DNA of 64,000 bases, from NCBI GenBank assembly GCA_029207755.1, contig JARCOQ010000003.1:2985759-3049758 (forward strand). The letters run 5' to 3'. The notes under the pieces were generated by a model. That model was not told where the DNA came from. It ran no database searches and worked only from the letters and a program-made list of their open reading frames with translations. The position numbers and the translations under genes were made by a program. This DNA is from Chamaea fasciata (Eukaryota > Chordata > Aves > Passeriformes > Sylviidae). Positions 54,292-64,000 of this stretch are shown one piece after another (the stretch's first letter is position 1; each line of letters opens with the position of its first letter).

Positions 54292-54388
54292 TGTGGATGC
54301 TCTCATTCAGAAGTAAAGTGGCCTTAGTTCACTTTAGCCTAATCCCCTTTGGAGTAGGCCACTTTTCTTTTGAATGAGAACATCCACA
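54292..54388. mobile_element. Inverted-repeat (MITE-like) relic, hairpin
   Basis: The 33-nt arm 54292-54324 (starting TGTGGATGCTCTCATTC) and its inverted partner 54356-54388 (ending GAATGAGAACATCCACA) match at 30 of 33 positions around a 31-nt loop. The flanks (AGTTAAAGTGCATT on the left, TTAACTTTTAGTTAA on the right) look like worn outer parts of the same element. The form suggests a non-autonomous DNA transposon; I cannot name the family. Confidence 0.6.
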
Positions 54389-57300
54389 TTAACTTTTAGT
54401 TAATTCGTCTTTCCCGGGCGTCCTGGCGGCCTCGTGCCCGGGCGCTCTGGAGAGGTTTGGCCGGGCCGGGCGCTGGCTCCCCCGCCAGCTTTTAGGTAAG
54501 CTTTTCATTAGGCATATTTCATCTCCACAGCAGCACTTTTAGCCTCTGGCTCCCGTCATCACCCCAGCCGGGGCTCTGCAGCCTCCTCTCCTCCTGCTCC
54601 TGCAGCTCAAGAGTGATATTGTTGTTAATGCTGCCCGGGAAAAATGAAAAAAAAAAAGAAATTGGGAAGTTTTGCCGTGGTGGGGATTTGGGGGAAGGAT
54701 CCGGCTGAGGTGCTTGGCCAGGGGGAGAGTGGGGCAGTGGGTTTTGGGCATTGTGTTTTTATAGTTTTAGGTGGTTTTTTTTTCCCCTGTTGAGTAGTAA
54801 GTCCTTTTTTAAAGACAGCGAAGAAATCTAGATTTGACTTTTTTCAGCTGATACTTCCAATAAGAAAGTCGAGATGGAATATTAGCCTGTAGGAGAGCTT
54901 ATTTACCTGGTGGGAAAAAAATTAATGGTCAGATAGTTTTGGAGCTGTTTTATATTCTTGCTTGAAGTTCGCTGAGCTTGAGTTTATGTTAGAGGTATTT
55001 TCAGGTGTCTTCCAGAGCTTATAAGTAACCTATTTATTTACTTTTTACTGACTCGGCCGTGTGTGCATACGCTGTGCCATGTCACACGCTTGCCATTGCC
55101 CCTTTCATTCATAATAAAATTTACAAGGCTTCTTGCATTAGTAAGCAATTTGCTATTGGAGCCTTTCCTAGAAATACAGAATTCTATTTCACCAAAGTAT
55201 TGTGTTTCCTCTTCAATCAGTACGGAGGTGAGCTATTTTCTCAAGGACTCTCCAGGCATCTATATGATATTCCCACTTGGGCAGATGATCTCCAAAACTG
55301 CATTACCTACTTCTTCATCCTGAAGAGCTATTGCAGTAAATTAAAATTCTCTTATTAGCGTCACTGGGCTTTGAATTTGGCCAGTTATTTCTGTTTGCAG
55401 CTTGGCTTGCTTTTTCTTCTGTCTTTTTTTTTTGTTTGTTTGTTTGGTTGGTTTTTTAAAACATAAAGCAAATATGCATCCAGGCCTTCTTTGCTGGAGC
55501 AAACTGGCCAACAATAAGAGGGGTGATTCTTTATTTGCTTAAAAGAACTGCCTGTTTTAACTTCAGAAGTAGTGACCCAGAGTAAAGCAACAGCTGATGC
55601 CGTCACAGGCAGTGTACTGTATTCAAACAGCTGTACAAAATGCAAAGCTGAGGTATTAATCCTGCCATTCACAGTTTATTTAAGTTTTTCAAGCTTCTCT
55701 CATATGGGCATGGCATCAATGCCTAATTATGCCTCCATTAGGGTTACTGGGCCCTTAATACAGAAAATTATTGTATTTAAACTTTGGAAAGCTGCATCGA
55801 TGTAATGTAACATTCTTGCAGCTGGCACACATTCAGGGAAGGCAAACTTTACCTTGTAATTTTCTTTTCATTCATTTGGCCTTTAGGTTTTGGTCCAGTT
55901 TTTGTTCCTGAGGTCAGACCATTGCTGGTGTTTTTAAATAGCTCCATTTAGGTCTGTGTGGCTCTCAGGAGAAGGGAGGGGAAGAACAGATTAAAAACCC
56001 CATGGCTTTGTTGGGGTGCAGGGCTACAAGTGTCTGTGCAAATAGAAATGAATAGGTAGAAGCTATTTTCTCATGGGTGTTTTGGCCTGCACTGAACCCA
56101 GGCCAGCTCTGTCAGCGCAAGCAGGGTTTGATCTGTGGACATTAAAGTCTCGATCCCTGGCAAGGCTGGTGGTACCTGTTGCGTTGGGGTGGGGTGTGCA
56201 GGGAAGCCCCTGGCTGGGATATCAGCCGGGATATCACCTGCTTGCTGGTGCGCAGCAGCAACCCGAGGCGTGTGCCCTCACACGGAGGGCTGCCTGTTGA
56301 TATTTGGATTAATCTGGTGAGCTAAGTATTAACCATGGCCAAGCCCTGGCTAGAAACCTTGGGAGGACACAAATGCTGTAGACTCAGTAGGTGGCACTTT
56401 GGTTTTAGGCTTGAGCCAGTATAGGGGACTCTTCCTCTTGGGGTGCAGCCACAGAGACACTTTGGCTCCCGAGCTCCTACACTCAACACCTGCATCATCG
56501 AGTTACCTTGCGCAGGTAGAGCTGGCCGTATTTTTTTTTTTTTTTGATGAGGGGAGTGTCCCAGTGGCTTGTGATTTATAGATTTTTCTCATGCGTACTG
56601 TTGTGCAGCGTTACGGGGGAGTGGTGTCGCTGCTGTGTTTTGGTGACGGGTACAGCCGGGTCGCCAGCAGGTCCTTTGGAGTCACGGCCTTGCTGTCCCC
56701 TTTGCTTGTGTTCACACAGAGGTTTTGGGCAGCACTTGACATGGACAGGGCTTCCATAGCTGAGCGGCATCACTGTGACAGGAGGGTGACGGGGAGAGAA
56801 GCCTTTGAGGGTCAGTGGCAGGCAGCTTCCCGTCATTTCCCGAAATTTGTTGCGATGCTTGGGACGAGCTGCTCATCCACACCGGTGGCAGTTTAGGCAC
56901 TGTGCTCGAGCATTCCCTCTTTTACCCCTCTCTGCCTGGAGGATTTTGCAGCTGTGTTACCCCTGGAGGCTCCTGGCCCTCCTCCCTGTTGTGCAAGCGG
57001 TTTTACTGGCGTGGCTTCCACATGCTGTGGGAGCGTCGTTGTGCTTTCCCGGCGTCCGTGAGGCCCGTAGCAGTGTTCTGTGGCACAGCTATGTAGAAAA
57101 AAGCAGGGTATGTGCAGACGTGTCTTGCTACATTAATCTAACTCCTGTGAGGGATCTCTTTCTCATTACTGTTTTCTGTAAAGCCAGAGTGATGGTATGC
57201 ACATGACTGGTGTGTGCAGGGAGGATTAATTTTGTTCTTAAATGCACATGTGTGTGTCGAGCCGATGTTTGGCCCTCAGTGACAAGTGTTTGAGAGATCC

Positions 57301-60300
57301 TTTGGGTGAGAGGTGATAAAGCAATGCTGGAGGGGCAGGGGTGGGGAATGCTGCTCTGCTGACAGCATGAGGCAGGAGGGGAGATGCAGATTCTCTTCCC
57401 AGGTCTGTCGCTGAGGTTCTGGAGTGAGACGATTAGGTGCTTGTGAGCTGAGATTTTCTACTTCTCCTTTTCCCTTATCATCAGGTAGGGTTGATATCTT
57501 AATTTATATGTCATCTAGTGATAGCAAGGTATATATAGAAGATATTTAGGAATAAGCTGTGATATGTTATAGTAATTATTTCACTCTGTGGATAATTTGA
57601 AGAAAATGCTGCCAAGAAAGCAAAGTGTTTCTGTTTGGTGTCGTAGGGAAAGCAGTGTGCTGAGTCGGAAGGCTGATGGTAAACATTGCTGTTGGTGGCT
57701 TCGTGCTTTGGTTTTGGCCTCTTCTGCCACTTTCCACTTAATTAGCATTTAAAAGAGTATTTAAAAATGTATTTGAAGGAGGAAGGGGATAAACTGAAGC
57801 GCTGGATGGAATAGGTAGCAGTGCTGCTGGTAACTTCAGAAGGAGCAGAGCTTTGGGGTTGACGGGAAACATTTGTGAGGTGGTGGCTGGTCTGCCTGGC
57901 CCGAGGCATGGATCCATGCACAGCCATGCCACGAGCTACAGGCTACACTGGGTACTCCAGAAGCTCCCTGGGAGGTGCAGTGGGACCACACGGACCTCTC
58001 AGCCCAACATTTTTGTGTGGCTCTGGCAGCTGGCTGTGCTTCCAATCCACCCCTCAACGAGCGGGTGGAGGCATCAGGGAGCCACGGCCACCTCAGCCTG
58101 GCAAGCCACCCCCGGAGCTCGGTGGCTTCTGGCTCTCCCAGCTGGGGCTCAGTGTGTTCTGTGGCCACTGGCTGGCTGGCATGTGGCTTGCAGAGCCGAG
58201 CCGCCCACCGCGCTGCAGATTTGGCTTGTTGTGAAATGGGGGAGAGTGGAGGAGCTGCTCCGCGGAAGGGTTTGGCCATGAGCGTTGGAAAATGTGAATC
58301 ACGGGGATTCCAGTTTTAAGCCTTCTGGAGATAACGGGCAGCACGTACTGGAGTGCATGACTTGCAGAGGGCCTTAAAAAACAAGGCGGTGGCCTCGAGA
58401 TTAAGCAAGCGTTTTATAATCGGGAACACATTTCATACCCAACGCAGGCTTTGCAGGTATCCCATCCATCCAGAGCAGAAAGGTGTAGCTGGAGCAAAGC
58501 TAATTATCCTGCAATTTAATTTTGGTGTTGAACAACAACGCGGGGCGAGCAGGCTCTTGAATCCTGCGAACAGTGTGCCGCAATCAGAATACGCTGACTC
58601 CGAATGGCGTCTGTTGCCAGTTAGCTAAAAAAACCATTTGATTTTTGTGACACAAGCTCAGGGTTTTTTGCTTGCGGTGGGGCTGGAATGAAGCGTGGCT
58701 GTTGCAGAGCGAGGGCTGTGCTTGTGCCTTCCCTCCTCAAGAAGCCCCACTTGGGATGTTGGAAGTCAGAACCTGCGTTCAAGCGACGCCAATAAATTCG
58801 CAGCAGGGTGCCCCAATGGGTTAATGTTTGTCTTCCCAAGATGTGCCAACCCTAAAATTCTGTAAGGGGAATGCTTAGAGATGTGGGTTTTGCTGTAGGT
58901 AAACCTTTGCTGTCCACATATTCAGGGTGAAGGGCACATCTCTCTGCAGCACTGACTCCCACTGAGGCTGCCTGCTGGGACCCTGGTGGGGGAGGCTGGG
59001 AGAAGTTGAGGTTGAGGTCTCTCTGCTGCCCAAATCTGTCTGGGTAGGCCAGTTTTGGGACCTCAGCCAGTCATCTGACAGCCTGTGCTGTCTCATTTGT
59101 ACCTGAGCATCTGGCAGATCCCCTTCTAAATGACTTTTAACACATAAACGCAATAAAGGGAAGGGATGTCAGGCTCTCATTTTCAGGCTAAGTGGCGAGA
59201 CGTTTTTCCTGTTTACACCTTCGGAGGAATCATTACATGAAATATTGAACAGGAAACTCTTATTTGTCTCTGAAGACCTTTTTTCCTGGTCTGGAAAGGT
59301 GTGGAAAACTCTCCAGTCTTATTAAATTTAGTGAGAGCCAAGGAGGGCTAACACACCTCAATGACTTGCACACCAGGTTTCTGGATGTAGTTTGGGACTG
59401 ACTTTGTTGCATGTTTCTGCATGATATTTAAACTTAAATAATTTAAAAGAAAAATCTACGTGGAGCAGTGATTTTTATCTCCTGGCTGCAAAGCTGTGTT
59501 TCCTTGTGTCAGAAAAGGGCCAGGGATTAATGCTATCTAGTGATACGTCCCTTATCAAAGGGAGGAGACGGGTTTACAATGCGGGGTTGCTCTAAATAGA
59601 AAGTACTAGGCAATGTTTGTTGTGTGGGAGACAAAAACCCTGCATCACCATCAGCTGGCTCAGTTAACCTGGCTGGGCGGGCAGTGTTTACTGTTGTGCT
59701 GGGATTTAAAAAAACAAAAAAAAAGAAAGGCGGAATGAAATAAGGTCAGTCAAATTTTAAGGCCTGCTGTGACTGAGGATATTGCTGTTCAGGTGTCCAT
59801 CAAGGCTGCCACGTGCAGCAACCTCCAATGCAAGAAACAAACCCTGAAGTCTGTCTAAAAGCTGTTTGCTTTTGTCATTGCCAGAGGTTTTTTGGGTGCC
59901 TCTAGAGCCCTTTCACAAAGAAAAGTCCATCTGCCCGTGCTGTCCCCCCTGGGAGGACTTTGGAGATGACTCCCCAAGTGCAGCAGGTTTGATTTCAGCA
60001 CAGGCAGAAGGTGTTGGAGCTGTGCTTCTGACAGAATGCAGCCCAGGCCAGGGAGGGCTCTGCATAGCTGTGAACACGTGCAACCCTGTGTGCACACAAA
60101 CACGCACAAACGGGTTTTTTTAAAGTCTTGCCCCTGCAGAGTTGACAGGGCTTTGGTGCCTTCTGGAAGAGAAGAGCTGTGGTTTTTCTCCTTCCTCTTT
60201 GTCTTTATGTCCTGCCCGGTCTGATGATCTCCATTTCATTCTCCTTTATTTTTTGTGGTTTTATGTTTGCTGCTTCTAATTATTCTTTTTCCTTTGGAAA

Positions 60301-61391
60301 GCGCTATCACCCTGTCCTTTTGCACTCGCGTTTTTCATTCATCCTGTTTAGGACTGCCAGGCCCTTTCCTTTCCTCTCCCTGCCACGGTCTCTTTTCCTG
60401 CATGCTTGGAGGGTAAGGTGGGAGTCAGAAGGCTGTGCTGTGTTAGAGATGCCTCTGTGGGTAGACACCTGGCCAGGGTCAGGCTGAGGCACACAGCAGA
60501 GCTGATGGGGAGCACTGGTGTTGTTTGGTGGATCTTGGTTTGCTGACCTTTGGCAGTGCGCAGTGTTAGCTGTGCCTCTGGTCCCTTCCTGGCCTTGTAA
60601 AAACCACTGGCTGTAGTCCTGTTTATTTCCAGTTTTCTCTCCTCTCACGTTGATACCCACTCTCATTCCTTTTATCTGTTTGTCTCCCGTGTTTCGTGCA
60701 CAAAGACAGCTTATATCTTATTTTCCCTATGCAGCTGCGAAGAGTTAAGAGAAGAGCCTTACCCTCATTTGCAATAAGGGGGAACTAAAGATAGAAAGCT
60801 TCTGACTTTTCTGGGGCTAGGAAGGGAATCCAGGTCAGGGCTGAGACTTCCATGGAGAGTTTTGGTTTTTTTTTTCTTTTTTTTTCTCCTGCTTTTTAGT
60901 TTGCCAGGCCTTGCCTCCTCTAACGCTGCAAAGGTTTCCATCTGTGCACAAGTCGCCCTCGCTGTTCTGCTGAGTTGCAGGCGGAGTTATCGCCTGCCTG
61001 TCATTCCAACGACCTTATTTCCCCAGACTTGGAACACTGTTTCTTTTCCCATCTGATCTTTGTGTGCCTTTGTTGTCGTCCCATTAAAAATAACCCACCT
61101 TCGAATCGAAGCCGCGTGAAGCGGATGGCGCGAGAGTTGTTGGCAGTAAAAAGTGTCTTTTTTTTTTTTTTTTTTTTTAGCGTTTTGATTTATTCTGACC
61201 CCCCTTGGTTTTGGCTGTGATGCCCCCCCCCCCCCCCCACTTGGTTTTGGCAGGCTGGGAGGTGGGATTGCTGACTGTCAGCCTTGGTAGTGCCACTAGG
61301 AAGATGTTCAGGTGGCAAAGCAGTAAGTGGGTCCTCTCAGAAAATGAAGTGAATCGCGAGTCTGGATTTCATGGTCCCCAAAATCCCAGAC
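54389..61391 (+). other. MEIS1: MEIS1 intron 6, distal part before CR1
   Basis: No exon recognised. 55030-55380 and 55560-55850 are unique AT-rich blocks with homeodomain-type motifs (for example GTATTAATCCTG, a bicoid-type TAATCC) and may be conserved elements. 56050-58350 is more G+C-rich unique DNA whose overlapping open frames look like chance. T18 lies near 61160-61180 and a C18 run near 61223-61240. Confidence 0.55.
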
Positions 61392-61515
61392 TGGTCTAGT
61401 GGAAGGTGTCCTTGCCCACAGTGAGGGGTTAGAACCAGATGATCTTTAAGGTCCCTTCCATTCTCTGATCCTATTAGATTTAGATTCTATATTAATAGAT
61501 TAGATCCTATTATTT
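61392..61515 (+). mobile_element. CR1 LINE 3'-end fragment
   Basis: The text GGTCTAGTGGAAGGTGTCC, then GGGGTTAGAACCAGATGATC, then TTTAAGGTCCCTTCCA matches the well-known 3' end of avian/reptilian CR1 elements. It is followed by a degenerate ATTCTAT/GATCCTATTA tail where CR1 carries its short terminal repeat. This is 5'-truncated, as most CR1 copies are. It is the clearest lineage marker in the window. Confidence 0.85.
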
Positions 61516-64000
61516 ATTGTATAAACAATAGTGTAGAATCTAGGAAATATATGCCATTCTGTTTTCTGTATTATAAAGGTGTTTTTTTAACCCTCTCTAC
61601 CAATTTGTATTTTTCTTCCCAACGAAGAGAAAAATCAAAAGGTTTCTTATATGCTGGAGGGGGAACAGTCTACCTGAGGATTCTTATTAGCCATTTTCTC
61701 CAGGAGTGAAGAGGGATAAGAACCTGTGGTTTGCAAAGGCCAGGTCTATCTGTCATGCAGTTGTAGCTCCAGTATCTGTCCTATGGATTATACACTTAAG
61801 GTATTAAGCAGCTGTATTGAATGTTTTGCCCAAGTGAGCTTGGGGACATCAGTATGGCCAACAACCAGAAGTATAAACTGTGTAGAAAAAGTAAATCCTT
61901 GCTGAACAGGAGGGTTATGTTTGTAGGTCATAACTTAATGAATCAGCCCCTGCTTTTTGCTTTGAGTTTTTGCCTGTACTGGGCACAACTATTTCCTAAC
62001 GTGGTGGGTCACTACCCTCAACCTCATGCAGCTGAAAATTTTTAAAGGTAGGAGTTAAGAAAGTCAGAAGAACATTTCAAACATAGCACATTATGTTTTT
62101 TTTTTTTATACCCCCTGATGAATAAGTATTTCATTTAGAAAAAGAAAATAAGATAAAACTTCAGAACAAGAACAATAAGCCCAAATTACGCTGACAAATT
62201 GCTGGCAGCAACTCTGTTCCTCCAGGGCAGGGGGATGAATGATTATACCTGCAGCCAATTCTCTGGTAGCCTGGAGGAGTGAAGGCTTGTCCAACAGGTA
62301 AAGGAATTAGCTGTTCCCCATCTCCAGTTGTTACACAAACACAAATGAGCCCACAAGAGGGCTGTGCTCACAAAACTTTTGAGAAGATATATATCAAAAT
62401 ATGCTGAGTACAATTTTTATCACCTGTAATAGAAAGCCATTTCTTTTATTCATGTACTTATGGCCAAACCTTTGGTTCCTTGGCCAGAAGCTCTTCTCTC
62501 CCTTTCATAGGCTTGGTGCTGGGGAAAAAAAAAAAAAAATCCACTTTATTCTTTAATGTAAGCAGAAGGCAATGGTTTTTCCCATTTTGTATTAGTGTTA
62601 ACTTATGTTAGTTAATTAATGTTAACTAATCCAGCTGTTGTTGGATTGGAATAAGTGTGTGTGATGATATTTATATACTATACAAAATACCCAATTTAGC
62701 CATTAACCAAATAGTTTTGTCTGTAGCTTTTTTGTTTATTAAGGCTTGCTGTTCACCATGGGACGAGTCAATAACTGCTTTGGAGGCCTCAATCAAATGT
62801 GCTCCTCCTTTTGATGGGGCAGTCACACTGGGACTTGCTGGGGCATGTGCTTTTCAGCCCAGCATATCCCCCAAGGGGATGAAGCACCTCATAATAGTCA
62901 CGGGAGGCAATTCCTTCTGGAATTGTTTAAATACACAAATTTTTGTTATTTCCTTTCCTTCTTTTTCTTCCTTTCTTTCCCCCCCCCCCCCCCTCCTTCT
63001 TATACCAGAGTACTCCACAACCTTCACAACCAAAACAAAGGTCAGGAAATGTATTTCAAATGCCATGGCTTAAGATAAAACGTGTTGTAGAAGGTCCTTT
63101 GCCCTTAAAGTGGTGCAGCATTAGGGCACCTGAATCCCCTTTTATTTTAAATCAGTCATGCGACCATGACTCGAATCAGTCACTGGCCAGACCATGGTTT
63201 TGGCACTAGAAACTATTGACCAACAAGAAAGGCAGTGGTGCAAAACCAGTTTAAATCATGGGAACTTAACAGCCCGGCCTCAAAATCCTGAAATTACTTT
63301 GCCTGTGTATTCCTGATTTTCTTGTGTGTTCTTGAGTCTGCAAAGACTGGGGGAGAAAGTTTCAGCTGGGTGTTGGGACAGGGGTGAGCTTGGAAGAGAA
63401 AAGCTGCTGAGGCCATTATCCTTATTTATCCAGTATTGTCACGACCACGTGGCTGGGGCTCTCCTCTGCAATGAGCCAGCCCATGCCGTGGAGTGATTAT
63501 TTTATGTTACTTTGCACTTCTCTGAAGTCTCACTCTGGGAGAACTCAGCTTGTTTTACAGTCACTGATTTAAACGACCGGCAGTATCTGTGCCGTACATG
63601 AGTGAAGTCTCTCTTTATTTTTTGTTGTTTCTTTCTTTTATTTTGTTTTGGTTTTATTTTCTTTTATTGATTGTTTGTTTTGTTTCGGTGTTGTTGTTGT
63701 TGTTATTCCCTGGATAGAAACTGAGGCTCTGACATCCCATGGCTCATCCCAAGTTGTTTGGCTGTGGGTGAGCTCGGGTCGCAGGCTTTAACCTCCTACT
63801 TCCGAGGGGCATTGCTCATTTGCAGAAATGGGGAACAAGTCTTCTCAATTCTATCGTGTGCCCACAATTAGCCAGAAAGCAGGATTTCCATGTGGAAGGT
63901 GAAATGGAATTAATTTCTGTTTATGGCAGCCTTCTTAGAGTTCATTTAAAAAAAGAAAAAATCACTGTAATTGCTAGGGAGCCCCGTTAAGTGATGAACT
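61516..64000 (+). other. MEIS1: MEIS1 intron 6, right end of window
   Basis: No exon recognised. Contains an A15 tract near 62525, a C13 run near 62981, TTG/GTT repeats near 63640-63705, and a weak MIR-like stretch (63713-63800: GAAACTGAGGC, then CATCCCAAGTTG and GGGTGAGCTCGGG). MEIS1 continues beyond the window. Confidence 0.55.

Noticed and set aside
59050..59110. MIR-like forward fragment (GGGACCTCAGCCAGTCA ... CTCATTTGTA)
   Set aside because: Similarity is short and could be chance.
63713..63800. Second MIR-like SINE
   Set aside because: Only scattered agreement (GAAACTGAGGC, CCCAAG); too weak to call as a separate element.
47621..64000. MEIS1 exon 7 (Ser/Gly-rich linker) or homeodomain exons
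   Set aside because: I scanned for the expected PSWNRDHDD and homeodomain coding text and found none; the intron continues past the window.

Overview
The window is vertebrate nuclear DNA and carries one recognisable gene, the 5' half of the TALE-homeobox gene MEIS1 on the + strand. Six coding exons (40827-40838, 42520-42746, 44361-44502, 45071-45121, 45970-46020, 47474-47620) join in frame to 630 nt, or 210 codons. These cover the N-terminal region and the PBX-interaction (Meis/PKNOX N-terminal) domain. The homeodomain exons are not present and must lie to the right of position 64000. Exon 6 carries the MEIS1-type acidic tail ([13 protein letters not shown]), which separates it from MEIS2 and MEIS3.

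The host is most likely a bird. The only clear LINE is a CR1 3' end at 61392-61515, mammalian L1/Alu-type repeats are absent, repeat content is low, and the promoter and exon 2 are extremely GC-rich. A turtle or crocodilian is not strictly excluded.

Layout: (1) 1-38000 is non-coding upstream DNA. It holds AT-rich blocks dense in homeodomain and POU motifs (candidate enhancers), a few old repeats and some microsatellites. (2) 38000-40826 is the promoter: a homeobox-motif block, then a CpG island at about 38640-40010 with a paired CCAAT box, an ETS site, G-rich arrays and CGG repeats, then a 5' UTR with long homopolymers, two short upstream ORFs and a perfect PBX-MEIS composite site (40341-40350). 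(3) 40827-47620 is the six-exon region with introns of 0.6-1.7 kb. (4) 47621-64000 is the start of a very long intron 6, with octamer motifs, a second CpG-rich block (49490-50040), a hairpin transposon relic and the CR1 fragment.

No tRNA, rRNA, CRISPR array, prophage or second protein-coding gene was found. The most useful leads are: the PBX-MEIS site in MEIS1's own leader (possible autoregulation); the strong GC push and amino-acid drift confined to exon 2; the candidate enhancer blocks; two old inverted-repeat elements; and an unexplained minus-strand open frame at 27247-28023. Conservation and transcription could not be tested here, so every enhancer call is inference from composition and motifs.
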